A stretch of 64,000 nt of DNA. Source: Ulva prolifera. Taxonomy: Eukaryota; Chlorophyta; Ulvophyceae; Ulvales; Ulvaceae. Location: contig CM041199.1 of assembly GCA_023078555.1 (NCBI GenBank), positions 10,155,943 to 10,219,942 on the forward strand, given 5' to 3'. Made by a program: the position numbers and the translations under genes. The notes under the pieces are model-generated. The model saw only the letters and a list, made by a program, of their open reading frames with translations. It had not been told where the DNA came from and searched no databases. The stretch's first letter is position 1; every line of letters starts with the position of its first letter. This document shows positions 34,942 to 48,091 of this stretch, piece by piece.

Positions 34942-35107
34942 ATGGACTTGGTTGTAGCCACGCAACCCCCGCGCATCAAAAGGTACGTCCCCATGAACAT
35001 TCAAAGATGTTGGGGGGTATGGGATGTCCATCATCCATTGCGTATTTTCTGCAGACACCATGGAGTGGTGTGGTGCAAAAATGCACACTTTCCACCAACC
35101 CATGTGA
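34942..35107 (+). repeat. GTCCCCATGAAC/TTCAAAG ordinary variant
   Basis: TACGTCCCCATGAAC replaces TACGTCGCCATGAAC and ATTCAAAGATG replaces ATTCCAAGATG, which destroys the CCAA arm of the small internal hairpin. It is often followed by CATCATCCATTGCG rather than CATCATTCATTGCG. This is the first copy in the window, and it has only five C in the C run. The variant recurs to about 62.3 kb and is confined to the right-hand stratum. Confidence 0.85.
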
Positions 35108-38100
35108 ATGGACTTGGTTGTAGCCACGCAACCCCCCGCGCATCAAAAGGTACGTCGCCATGAACATTCCAAGACGTTGGGGGGCATGGGATGATTATCA
35201 TTCATTGAATATTTGCTGCTGACTCCCAGGAGTGGCGTGGGCCAAAAGTGCACACTTTTCTCCAACCATGTGAATGGACTTGGTTGTAGCCACGCAACCC
35301 CCTGCGCATCAAAAGGTACGTCCCCATGAACATTCAAAGATGTTGGGGGGTATGGGATGTCCATCATCCATTGCGTATTTTCTGCAGACACCATGGAGTG
35401 GTGTGGTGCAAAAATGCACACTTTCCGCCAACCCATGTGAATGGACTTGGTTGTAGCCACGCAACCCCCCGCGCAGCAAAAGGTACGTTGCCATCAACAT
35501 TCCAAGATGTTGGGGGGTATGGGATGTCCATCATTCATTGCGTATTTTCTGCAGACACCATGGCGTGGTGTGGTGCAAAAGTGTACACTTTCCACCAACG
35601 CATGTGAATGGACTTGGTTGTAGCCACGCAACCCCCCGCGCATCAAAAGGTACATCGCCATCAACATTCCAAGATGTTGGGGGGTATGGGATGTCCATCA
35701 TTCATTGCGTATTTTCTGCAGACACCATGGAGTGGTGTGGTGCAAAAGTGCACACTTTCCACCAACCCATGTGAATGGACTTGGTTGTAGCCACGCAACC
35801 CCCCGCGCATGAAAAGGTACGTCGCCATGAACATTCCAAGATGTTGGGGGGTATGGGATGATTATCGTTCATTGCATATTTGCTGCTGACTCCCAGGAGT
35901 GGCGTTGGGCAAAAGTGCACACTTTTCACCAACCATGTGAATGGACTTGGCTATAGACAAGCATACCCCCGCGCACCATAGGGAAGTTGCCAGAAACATC
36001 CTTTGATTCTGAAAGATCTAGGACGTCAAGTATGCATTGCACAGTTGTTGCTAACTCCCAGGAGTGGCGTGGAACAAAAGTGCACACTTTTCACCAACCA
36101 TGTGAATGGACTTGGTTGTAGCCACGCAACCCCCCGCGCAGCAAAAGGAACGTCGCCATCAACATTCCAAGATTTTGGGGGGTATGGGATGTCCATCATT
36201 CATTGCGTATTTTCTGCAGACACCATGGCGTGGTGTGGTGCAAAAGTGCACACTTTCCACCAACCCATGTGAATGGACTTGGTTGTAGCCACGCAACCCC
36301 CCGCGCAGCAAAAGGTACATCGCGATCAACATTCCAAGACGTTGGGGGGTATGGGATGTCCATCATTCATTGCGTATTTTCTGCAGACACCATGGCGTGG
36401 TGTGGTGCAAAAGTGCACATTCTCCACCAACCCATGTGAATGGACTTGGTTGTAGCCACGCAACCCCCGCGCATCAAAAGGTACGTCCCCATGAACATTC
36501 AAAGATGTTGGGGGGTATGGGATGTCCATCATCCATTGCGTATTTTCTGCAGGCACCATGGAGTGGCGTGGAACAAAAGTGCACACTTTTCACCAACCCA
36601 TGTGAATGGACTTGGTTGTAGCCACGCAACCCCCCGCGCATCAAAAGGTACGTCGCCATGAACATTCCAAGACGTTGGGGGGCATGGGATGATTATCATT
36701 CATTGCATATTTGCTGCTGACTCCCAGGAGTGGCGTGTGCCAAAAGTGCACACTTTTCTCCAACCATGTGAATGGACTTGGTTGTAGCCACGCAACCCCC
36801 CGCGCATCAAAAGGTACATCGCCATCAACATTCCAAGATGTTGGGGGGTATGGGATGTCCATCATTCATTGCGTATTTTCTGCAGACACCATGGAGTGGT
36901 GTGGTGCAAAAGTGCACACTTTCCACCAACCCATGTGAATGGACTTGGTTGTAGCCACGCAACCCCCCGCGCATCAAAAGGTACGTCGCCATGAACATTC
37001 CAAGACGTTGGGGGGCATGGGATGATTATCATTCATTGAATATTTGCTGCTGACTCCCAGGAGTGGCGTGGGCCAAAAGTGCACACTTTTCTCCAACCAT
37101 GTGAATGGACTTGGTTGTAGCCACGCAACCCCCCGCGCATCAAAAGGTACGTCCCCATGAACATTCAAAGATGTTGGGGGGTATGGGATGTCCATCATCC
37201 ATTGCGTATTTTCTGCAGGCACCATGGAGTGGTGTGGTGCAAAAATGCACACTTTCCACCAACCCATGTGAATGGACTTGGTTGTAGCCACGCAACCCCC
37301 CGCGCATCAAAAGGTACGTCCCCATGAACATTCAAAGATGTTGGGGGGTATGGGATGTCCATCATCCATTGCGTATTTTCTGCAGACACCATGGCGTGGT
37401 GTGGTGCAAAAGTGCACACTTTCCACCAACCCATGTGAATGGACTTGGTTGTAGCCACGCAACCCCCCGCGCAGCAAAAGGTACATCGCAATCAACATTC
37501 CAAGATGTTGGGGGGTATGGGATGTCCATCATTCATTGCGTATTTTCTGCAGACACCATGGCGTGGTGTGGTGCAAAAGTGCACATTTTCCACCAACCCA
37601 TGTGAATGGACTTGGTTGTACCCACGCACCCCCTGCGCATCAAAAGGTACGTCGCCGTCAACATTCCAAGATGTTGGAGGGTATGGGATGTCCATCATTC
37701 ATTGCGTATTTTCTGCAGACACCATGGCGTGGTGTGGTGCAAAAGTGCACACTTTCCACCAACCCATGTGAATGGACTTGGTTGTAGCCACGCAACCCCC
37801 CGCGCAGCAAAAGGTACATCGCAATCAACATTCCAAGATGTTGGGGGGTATGGGATGTCCATCATTCATTGCGTATTTTCTGCAGACACCATGGCGTGGT
37901 GTGGTGCAAAAGTGCACATTTTCCACCAACCCATGTGAATGGACTTGGTTGTAGCCACGCAACCCCCGCGCATCAAAAGGTACGTCCCCATGAACATTCA
38001 AAGATGTTGGGGGGTATGGGATGTCCATCATCCATTGCGTATTTTCTGCAGGCACCATGGAGTGGCGTGGAACAAAAGTGCACACTTTTCACCAACCCAT

Positions 38101-39435
38101 GTGAATGGACTTGGTTGTAGCCACGCAACCCCCCGCGCATCAAAAGGTACGTCGCCATGAACATTCCAAGACGTTGGGGGGCATGGGATGATTATCATTC
38201 ATTGCATATTTGCTGCTGACTCCCAGGAGTGGCGTGTGCCAAAAGTGCACACTTTTCTCCAACCATGTGAATGGACTTGGTTGTAGCCACGCAACCCCCC
38301 GCGCAGCAAAAGGTACATCGCGATCAACATTCCAAGATTTTGGGGGGTATGGGATGTCCATCATTCATTGCGTATTTTCTGCAGACACCATGGCGTGGTG
38401 TGGTGCAAAAGTGCACACTTTCCACCAACCCATGTGAATGGACTTGGTTGTAGCCACGCAACCCCCCGCGCAGCAAAAGGTACATCGCAATCAACATTCC
38501 AAGATGTTGGGGGGTATGGGATGTCCATCATTCATTGCGTATTTTTTGCAGACACCATGGCGTGGTGTGGTGCAAAAGTGCACATTTTCCACCAACCCAT
38601 GTAAATGGACTTGGTTGTAACCACGCACCCCCTGCGCATCAAAAGGTACGTCGCCGTCAACATTCCAAGATGTTGGAGGGTATGGGATGTCCATCATTCA
38701 TTGCGTATTTTCTGCAGACACCATGGAGTGGTGTGGTGCAAAAATGCACACTTTCCACCAACCCATGTGAATGGACTTGGTTGTGGCCACGCAACCCCCC
38801 GCGCATCAAAAGGTACGTCCCCATGAACATTCAAAGATGTTGGGGGGTATGGGATGTCCATCATCCATTGCGTATTTTCTGCAGACACCATGGAGTGGTG
38901 TGGTGCAAAAATGCACACTTTCCACCAACCCATGTGAATGGACTTGGTTGTACCCACGCACCCCCTGCGCATCAAAAGGTACGTCGCCGTCAACATTCCA
39001 AGATGTTGGAGGGTATGGGATGTCCATCATTCATTGCGTATTTTCTGCAGACACCATGGCGTGGTGTGGTGCAAAAGTGCACACTTTCCACCAACCCATG
39101 TGAATGGACTTGGTTGTAGCCACGCAACCCCCCGCGCAGCAAAAGGTACATCGCAATCAACATTCCAAGATGTTGGGGGGTATGGGATGTCCATCATTCA
39201 TTGCGTATTTTCTGCAGACACCATGGCGTGGTGTGGTGCAAAAGTGCACATTTTCCACCAACCCATGTGAATGGACTTGGTTGTAGCCACGCAACCCCCG
39301 CGCATCAAAAGGTACGTCCCCATGAACATTCCAAGACGTTGGGGGGTATGAGATGATTGTCATTCATTGCATATTTGCTGCTGACTCCCAGGAGTGGCGT
39401 GGGGCAAAAGTGCACACTTTTCACCAACCTTGTGA
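34942..39435 (+). repeat. X-poor tract rich in GTCCCC/TTCAAAG variants
   Basis: Only one X3 (35941) lies between 34,109 and 39,435, and the next gap of 21 monomers is the second longest X interval in the window. Monomers at 36,273-36,830 are matched 1,499 bp downstream (37,772-38,330). These include a P-to-X chimera (36,440-36,605 and 37,939-38,104) with CAGGCACCATGGAG joined to GTGGCGTGGAACAAAAG. C5 runs, GACGTT with GGGGCATGGG, and GCAGGCACC changes cluster here. TGTGAATGG is changed to TGTAAATGG near 38,601. Confidence 0.75.
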
Positions 39436-40931
39436 ATGGACTTGGCTATAGACAAGCATACCCCCGCGCACCATAGGGAAGTTGCCAGAAACATCCTTTG
39501 AATCCGAAAGATCTAGGACGTCAAGTATGCATTGCACAGTTGTTGCTAACTCCCAGGAGTGGCGTGGAACAAAAGTGCACACTTTTCACCAACCATGTGA
39601 ATGGACTTGGTTGTAGCCACGCAACCCCCCGCGCAGCAAAAGGTACGTCGCCATCAACATTCCAAGATTTTGGGGGGTATGGGATGTCTATCATTCATTG
39701 CGTATTTTCTGCAGACACCATGGCGTGGTGTGGTGCAAAAGTGCACACTTTCCACCAACCCATGTGAATGGACTTGGTTGTAGCCACGCAACCCCCCGCG
39801 CATCAAAAGGTACGTCGCCATGAACATTCCAACATGTTGGAGGGTATGAGATGATTGTCATTCATTGCATATTTGCTGCTGACTCCCAGGAGTGGCGTGG
39901 GGCAAAAGTGCACACTTTTCACCAACCTTGTGAATGGACTTGGCTATAGACAAGCATACCCCCGCGCACCATAGGGAAGTTGCCAGAAACATCCTTTGAT
40001 TCTGAAAGATCTAGGACGTCAAGTATGCATTGCACAGTTGTTGCTAACTCCCAAGAGTGGCGTGGAACAAAAGTGCACACTTTTCACCAACCATGTGAAT
40101 GGACTTGGTTGTAGCCACGCAACCCCCCGCGCAGCAAAAGGTACATCGCGATCAACATTCCAAGATTTTGGGGGGTATGGGATGTCCATCATTCATTGCG
40201 TATTTTCTGCAGACACCATGGCGTGGTGTGGTGCAAAAGTGCACACTTTCCACCAACCCATGTGAATGGACTTGGTTGTAGCCACGCAACCCCCCGCGCA
40301 GCAAAAGGTACATCGCGATCAACATTCCAAGATGTTGGGGGGTATGGGATGTCCATCATTCATTGCGTATTTTCTGCAGACACCATGGCGTGGTGTGGTG
40401 CAAAAGTGCACATTTTCCACCAACCCATGTGAATGGACTTGGTTGTACCCACGCACCCCCTGCGCATCAAAAGGTACGTCGCCATCAACATTCCAAGATG
40501 TTGGAGGGTATGGGATGTCCATCATTCATTGCGTATTTTCTGCAGACACCATGGAGTGGTGTGGTGCAAAAGAGCACACTTTCCACCAACCCATGGGAAT
40601 GGACTTGGTTGTAGCCACGCAACCCCCCGCGCATGAAAAGGTACGTCCCCATGAACATTCAAAGATGTTGGGGGGTATGGGATGTCCATCATCCATTGCG
40701 TATTTTCTGCAGACACCATGGAGTGGTGTGGTGCAAAAATGCACACTTTCCACCAACCCATGTGAATGGACTTGGTTGTAGCCACGCAACCCCCCGCGCA
40801 TCAAAAGGTACGTCGCCATGAACATTCCAAGACGTTGGGGGGCATGGGATGATTATCATTCATTGCATATTTGCTGCTGACTCCCAGGAGTGGCGTGGGC
40901 CAAAAGTGCACACTTTTCACCAACCATGTGA
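39436..40931 (+). repeat. Paired X3 tract with CCTTGTGAATGG marker
   Basis: X3 at 39436 and 39934 are 498 bp apart, and both are preceded by the rare ending CACCAACCTTGTG and by TATGAGATGATTGTC Q monomers. They are related to the boundary monomer at 33,778. Monomers after 40,266 repeat the dimer of 34,276. CCATGGGAATGG near 40,591 replaces CCATGTGAATGG. Confidence 0.72.
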
Positions 40932-43597
40932 ATGGACTTGGTTGTAGCCACGCAACCCCCTGCGCATCAAAAGGTACGTCCCCATGAACATTCAAAGATG
41001 TTGGGGGGTATGGGATGTCCATCATTCATTGCGTATTTTCTGCAGACACCATGGAGTGGTGTGGTGCAAAAATGCACATTTTCCACCAACCCATGTGAAT
41101 GGACTTGGTTGTAGCCACGCAACCCCCCGCGCAGCGAAAGGTACGTTGCCATCAACATTCCAAGATGTTGGGGGGTATGGGATGTCCATCATTCATTGCG
41201 TATTTTCTGCAGACACCATGGCGTGGTGTGGTGCAAAAGTGTACACTTTCCACCAACGCATGTGAATGGACTTGGTTGTAGCCACGCAACCCCCCGCGCA
41301 TCAAAAGGTACATCGCCATCAACATTCCAAGATGTTGGGGGGTATGGGATGTCCATCATTCATTGCGTATTTTCTGCAGACACCATGGAGTGGTGTGGTG
41401 CAAAAGTGCACACTTTCCACCAACCCATGTGAATGGACTTGGTTGTAGCCACGCAACCCCCCGCGCATGAAAAGGTACGTCGCCATGAACATTCCAAGAT
41501 GTTGGGGGGTATGGGATGATTATCGTTCATTGCATATTTGCTGCTGACTCCCAGGAGTGGCGTTGGGCAAAAGTGCACACTTTTCACCAACCATGTGAAT
41601 GGACTTGGCTATAGACAAGCATACCCCCGCGCACCATAGGGAAGTTGCCAGAAACATCCTTTGATTCTGAAAGATCTAGGACGTCAAGTATGCATTGCAC
41701 AGTTGTTGCTAACTCCCAGGAGTGGCGTGGAACAAAAGTGCACACTTTTCACCAACCATGTGAATGGACTTGGTTGTAGCCACGCAACCCCCCGCGCAGC
41801 AAAAGGTACATCGCGATCAACATTCCAAGATTTTGGGGGGTATGGGATGTCCATCATTCATTGCGTATTTTCTGCAGACACCATGGCGTGGTGTGGTGCA
41901 AAAGTGCACACTTTCCACCAACCCATGTGAATGGACTTGGTTGTAGCCACGCAACCCCCCGCGCAGCAAAAGGTACATCGCGATCAACATTCCAAGATGT
42001 TGGGGGGTATGGGATGTCCATCATTCATTGCGTATTTTCTGCAGACACCATGGAGTGGTGTGGTGCAAAAATGCACATTTTCCACCAACCCATGTGAATG
42101 GACTTGGTTGTAGCCACGCAACCCCCCGCGCAGCAAAAGGTACATCGCGATCAACATTCCAAGATTTTGGGGGGTATGGGATGTCCATCATTCATTGCGT
42201 ATTTTCTGCAGACACCATGGCGTGGTGTGGTGCAAAAGTGCACACTTTCCACCAACCCATGTGAATGGACTTGGTTGTAGCCACGCAACCCCCCGCGCAG
42301 CAAAAGGTACATCGCGATCAACATTCCAAGATGTTGGGGGGTATGGGATGTCCATCATTCATTGCGTATTTTCTGCAGACACCATGGCGTGGTGTGGTGC
42401 AAAAGTGCACACTTTTCACCAACCATGTGAATGGACTTGGTTGTAGCCACGCAACCCCCTGCGCATCAAAAGGTACGTCCCCATGAACATTCAAAGATGT
42501 TGGGGGGTATGGGATGTCCATCATTCATTGCGTATTTTCTGCAGACACCATGGAGTGGTGTGGTGCAAAAATGCACATTTTCCACCAACCCATGTGAATG
42601 GACTTGGTTGTAGCCACGCAACCCCCCGCGCAGCAAAAGGTACGTTGCCATCAACATTCCAAGATGTTGGGGGGTATGGGATGTCCATCATTCATTGCGT
42701 ATTTTCTGCAGACACCATGGCGTGGTGTGGTGCAAAAGTGTACACTTTCCACCAACGCATGTGAATGGACTTGGTTGTAGCCACGCAACCCCCCGCGCAT
42801 CAAAAGGTACATCGCCATCAACATTCCAAGATGTTGGGGGGTATGGGATGTCCATCATTCATTGCGTATTTTCTGCAGACACCATGGAGTGGTGTGGTGC
42901 AAAAGTGCACACTTTCCACCAACCCATGTGAATGGACTTGGTTGTAGCCACGCAACCCCCCGCGCATGAAAAGGTACGTCGCCATGAACATTCCAAGATG
43001 TTGGGGGGTATGGGATGATTATCGTTCATTGCATATTTGCTGCTGACTCCCAGGAGTGGCGTTGGGCAAAAGTGCACACTTTTCACCAACCATGTGAATG
43101 GACTTGGCTATAGACAAGCATACCCCCGCGCACCATAGGGAAGTTGCCAGAAACATCCTTTGATACTGAAAGATCTAGGACGTCAAGTATGCATTGCACA
43201 GTTGTTGCTAACTCCCAGGAGTGGCGTGGAACAAAAGTGCACACTTTTCACCAACCATGTGAATGGACTTGGTTGTAGCCACGCAACCCCCCGCGCAGCA
43301 AAAGGTACATCGCGATCAACATTCCAAGATTTTGGGGGGTATGGGATGTCCATCATTCATTGCGTATTTTCTGCAGACACCATGGCGTGGTGTGGTGCAA
43401 AAGTGCACACTTTCCACCAACCCATGTGAATGGACTTGGTTGTAGCCACGCAACCCCCCGCGCAGCAAAAGGTACATCGCGATCAACATTCCAAGATGTT
43501 GGGGGGTATGGGATGTCCATCATTCATTGCGTATTTTCTGCAGACACCATGGCGTGGTGTGGTGCAAAAGTGCACATTTTCCACCAACCCATGTGAA
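40932..43597 (+). repeat. 1,499-bp 9-mer duplication (41-43.5 kb)
   Basis: Monomers from 40,932 to about 42,020 are matched at 42,431 to about 43,520. They include a GTCCCC/TTCAAAG monomer, a TACGTTGCC monomer with GTGTACAC and ACCAACGCATG, a Q monomer with CGCGCATGAAAAGG, TATCGTTC and GCGTTGGGC, and X3 (41599 and 43098). Minor differences include CAGCGAAAGG at 41,135 and GATACTG in the second X3. Confidence 0.8.
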
Positions 43598-43761
43598 TGG
43601 AATTGGTTGTACCCACGCACCCCCTGCGCATCAAAAGGTACGTCGCCGTCAACATTAAAAGATGTTGGAGGGTATGGGATGTCCATCATTCATTGCGTAT
43701 TTCTGCAGACACCATGGAGTGGTGTGGTGCAAAAATGCACATTTTCCACCAACCCATGTGA

Positions 43762-46259
43762 ATGGACTTGGTTGTAGCCACGCAACCCCCCGCGCAGCAA
43801 AAGGTACGTCCCCATGAACATTCAAAGATGTTGGGGGGTATGGGATGTCCATCATCCATTGCGTATTTTCTGCAGACACCATGGAGTGGTGTGGTGCAAA
43901 AATGCACACTTTCCACCAACCCATGTGAATGGACTTGGTTGTAGCCACGCAACCCCCCGCGCATCAAAAGGTACGTCGCCATGAACATTCCAAGACGTTG
44001 GGGGGTATGGGATGATTATCATTCATTGCGTATTTTCTGCAGACACCATGGAGTGGTGTGGTGCAAAAGAGCACACTTTCCACCAACCCATGTGAATGGA
44101 CTTGGTTGTAGCCACGCAACCCCCCGCGCATGAAAAGGTACGTCGCCATGAACATTCCAAGATGTTGGGGGGTATGGGATGATTATCGTTCATTGCATAT
44201 TTGCTGCTGACTCCCAGGAGTGGCGTTGGGCAAAAGTGCACACTTTTCACCAACCATGTGAATGGACTTGGCTATAGACAAGCATACCCCCGCGCACCAT
44301 AGGGAAGTTGCCAGAAACATCCTTTGATTCTGAAAGATCTAGGACGTCAAGTATGCATTGCACAGTTGTTGCTAACTCCCAGGAGTGGCGTGGAACAAAA
44401 GTGCACACTTTTCACCAACCATGTGAATGGACTTGGTTGTAGCCACGCAACCCCCCGCGCAGCAAAAGGTACATCGCGATCAACATTCCAAGATTTTGGG
44501 GGGTATGGGATGTCCATCATTCATTGCGTATTTTCTGCAGACACCATGGCGTGGTGTGGTGCAAAAGTGCACACTTTCCACCAACCCATGTGAATGGACT
44601 TGGTTGTAGCCACGCAACCCCCCGCGCAGCAAAAGGTACATCGCGATCAACATTCCAAGATGTTGGGGGGTATGGGATGTCCATCATTCATTGCGTATTT
44701 TCTGCAGACACCATGGCGTGGTGTGGTGCAAAAGTGCACACTTTCCACCAACCCATGTGAATGGACTTGGTTGTAGCCACGCAACCCCCCGCGCAGCAAA
44801 AGGTACATCGCGATCAACATTCCAAGATTTTGGGGGGTATGGGATGTCCATCATTCATTGCGTATTTTCTGCAGACACCATGGCGTGGTGTGGTGCAAAA
44901 GTGCACACTTTCCACCAACCCATGTGAATGGACTTGGTTGTAGCCACGCAACCCCCCGCGCAGCAAAAGGTACATCGCGATCAACATTCCAAGATGTTGG
45001 GGGGTATGGGATGTCCATCATTCATTGCGTATTTTCTGCAGACACCATGGCGTGGTGTGGTGCAAAAGTGCACACTTTTCACCAACCATGTGAATGGACT
45101 TGGTTGTAGCCATGCAACCCCCTGCGCATCAAAAGGTACGTCCCCATGAACATTCAAAGATGTTGGGGGGTATGGGATGTCCATCATTCATTGCGTATTT
45201 TCTGCAGACACCATGGAGTGGTGTGGTGCAAAAATGCACATTTTCCACCAACCCATGTGAATGGACTTGGTTGTAGCCACGCAACCCCCCGCGCAGCAAA
45301 AGGTACGTCCCCATGAACATTCAAAGATGTTGGGGGGTATGGGATGTCCATCATCCATTGCGTATTTTCTGCAGACACCATGGAGTGGTGTGGTGCAAAA
45401 ATGCACACTTTCCACCAACCCATGTGAATGGACTTGGTTGTAGCCACGCAACCCCCCGCGCATCAAAAGGTACGTCGCCATGAACATTCCAAGACGTTGG
45501 GGGGTATGGGATGATTATCATTCATTGCGTATTTTCTGCAGACACCATGGAGTGGTGTGGTGCAAAAGAGCACACTTTCCACCAACCCATGTGAATGGAC
45601 TTGGTTGTAGCCACGCAACCCCCCGCGCATGAAAAGGTACGTCGCCATGAACATTCCAAGATGTTGGGGGGTATGGGATGATTATCGTTCATTGCATATT
45701 TGCTGCTAACTCCCAGGAGTGGCGTTGGGCAAAAGTGCACACTTTTCACCAACCATGTGAATGGACTTGGCTATAGACAAGCATACCCCCGCGCACCATA
45801 GGGAAGTTGCCAGAAACATCCTTTGATTCTGAAAGATCTAGGACGTCAAGTATGCATTGCACAGTTGTTGCTAACTCCCAGGAGTGGCGTGGAACAAAAG
45901 TGCACACTTTTCACCAACCATGTGAATGGACTTGGTTGTAGCCACGCAACCCCCCGCGCAGCAAAAGGTACATCGCGATCAACATTCCAAGATTTTGGGG
46001 GGTATGGGATGTCCATCATTCATTGCGTATTTTCTGCAGACACCATGGCGTGGTGTGGTGCAAAAGTGCACACTTTCCACCAACCCATGTGAATGGACTT
46101 GGTTGTAGCCACGCAACCCCCCGCGCAGCAAAAGGTACATCGCGATCAACATTCCAAGATGTTGGGGGGTATGGGATGTCCATCATTCATTGCGTATTTT
46201 CTGCAGACACCATGGCGTGGTGTGGTGCAAAAGTGCACACTTTCCACCAACCCATGTGA
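43762..46259 (+). repeat. 1,499-bp 9-mer duplication (43.8-46.2 kb)
   Basis: Monomers at 43,762-44,760 match 45,261-46,259, including X3 at 44262 and 45761. Upstream of the first copy one P monomer has lost a T (GCGTATTTCTGCAG near 43,698). The second copy has CTGCTAACTCCC near 45,706 in place of CTGCTGACTCCC. Confidence 0.78.
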
Positions 46260-47258
46260 ATGGAATTGGTTGTACCCACGCACCCCCTGCGCATCAAAAG
46301 GTACGTCGCCGTCAACATTCCAAGATGTTGGAGGGTATGGGATGTCCATCATTCATTGCGTATTTTCTGCAGACACCATGGAGTGGTGTGGTGCAAAAAT
46401 GCACATTTTCCAGCAACCCATGTGAATGGACTTGGTTGTAGCCACGCAACCCCCCGCGCAGCAAAAGGTACGTCCCCATGAACATTCAAAGATGTTGGGG
46501 GGTATGGGATGTCCATCATCCATTGCGTATTTTCTGCAGACACCATGGAGTGGTGTGGTGCAAAAATGCACACTTTCCACCAACCCATGTGAATGGACTT
46601 GGTTGTAGCCACGCAACCCCCCGCGCATCAAAAGGTACGTCGCCATGAACATTCCAAGACGTTGGGGGGTATGGGATGATTATCATTCATTGCGTATTTT
46701 CTGCAGACACCATAGAGTGGTGTGGTGCAAAAGAGCACACTTTCCACCAACCCATGTGAATGGACTTGGTTGTAGCCACGCAACCCCCCGCGCAGCAAAA
46801 GGTACATCGCGATCAACATTCCAAGATGTTGGGGGGTATGGGATGTCCATCATTCATTGCGTATTTTCTGCAGACACCATGGCGTGGTGTGGTGCAAAAG
46901 TGCACACTTTTCACCAACCATGTGAATGGACTTGGTTGTAGCCACGCAACCCCCTGCGCATCAAAAGGTACGTCCCCATGAACATTCAAAGATGTTGGGG
47001 GGTATGGGATGTCCATCATTCATTGCGTATTTTCTGCAGACACCATGGAGTGGTGTGGTGCAAAAGTGCACACTTTCCACCAACCCATGTGAATGGACTT
47101 GGTTGTAGCCACGCAACCCCCCGCGCAGCAAAAGGTACATCGCGATCAACATTCCAAGATGTTGGGGGGTATGGGATGTCCATCATTCATTGCGTATTTT
47201 CTGCAGACACCATGGCGTGGTGTGGTGCAAAAGTGCACACTTTTCACCAACCATGTGA

Positions 47259-48089
47259 ATGGACTTGGTTGTAGCCATGCAACCCCCTGCGCATCAAAAG
47301 GTACGTCCCCATGAACATTCAAAGATGTTGGGGGGTATGGGATGTCCATCATTCATTGCGTATTTTCTGCAGACACCATGGAGTGGTGTGGTGCAAAAAT
47401 GCACATTTTCCACCAACCCATGTGAATGGACTTGGTTGTAGCCACGCAACCCCCCGCGCAGCAAAAGGTACGTCCCCATGAACATTCAAAGATGTTGGGG
47501 GGTATGGGATGTCCATCATCCATTGCGTATTTTCTGCAGACACCATGGAGTGGTGTGGTGCAAAAATGCACACTTTCCACCAACCCATGTGAATGGACTT
47601 GGTTGTAGCCACGCAACCCCCCGCGCATCAAAAGGTACGTCGCCATGAACATTCCAAGACGTTGGGGGGTATGGGATGATTATCATTCATTGCGTATTTT
47701 CTGCAGACACCATGGAGTGGTGTGGTGCAAAAGAGCACACTTTCCACCAACCCATGTGAATGGACTTGGTTGTAGCCACGCAACCCCCCGCGCATGAAAA
47801 GGTACGTCGCCATGAACATTCCAAGATGTTGGGGGGTATGGGATGATTATCGTTCATTGCATATTTGCTGCTAACTCCCAGGAGTGGCGTTGGGCAAAAG
47901 TGCACACTTTTCACCAACCATGTGAATGGACTTGGCTATAGACAAGCATACCCCCGCGCACCATAGGGAAGTTGCCAGAAACATCCTTTGATTCTGAAAG
48001 ATCTAGGACGTCAAGTATGCATTGCACAGTTGTTGCTAACTCCCAGGAGTGGCGTGGAACAAAAGTGCACACTTTCCACCAACCCATGT
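47259..48089 (+). repeat. 2,165-bp-offset copy of 45,094-45,924
   Basis: The two segments share the private GTAGCCATGCAACC (near 45,110 and 47,275; CATGC in place of CACGC), CTGCTAACTCCC in the Q monomer (45,706; 47,871) and the X3 monomers 45761 and 47926. The shared private changes show common descent. The offset of 2,165 bp is 13 monomers, the same size as the 13-mer at 55.9-59.2 kb. Confidence 0.8.
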
Positions 48090-48091
48090 GA

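Noticed and set aside
38535-39119. Longest open frame in the window (194 codons, + strand)
   Set aside because: It crosses three and a half satellite monomers and stays open only through chance changes, such as TGTGAATGG to TGTAAATGG near 38,601 and frame-compatible 166-bp monomers. The same peptide strings appear in all frames throughout the array, with no codon bias, no distinct start context and no recognisable domain.
40266-40781. Open frame of 171 codons
   Set aside because: It is opened only by the CCATGTGAATGG to CCATGGGAATGG change near 40,591, and its content is three ordinary monomers.
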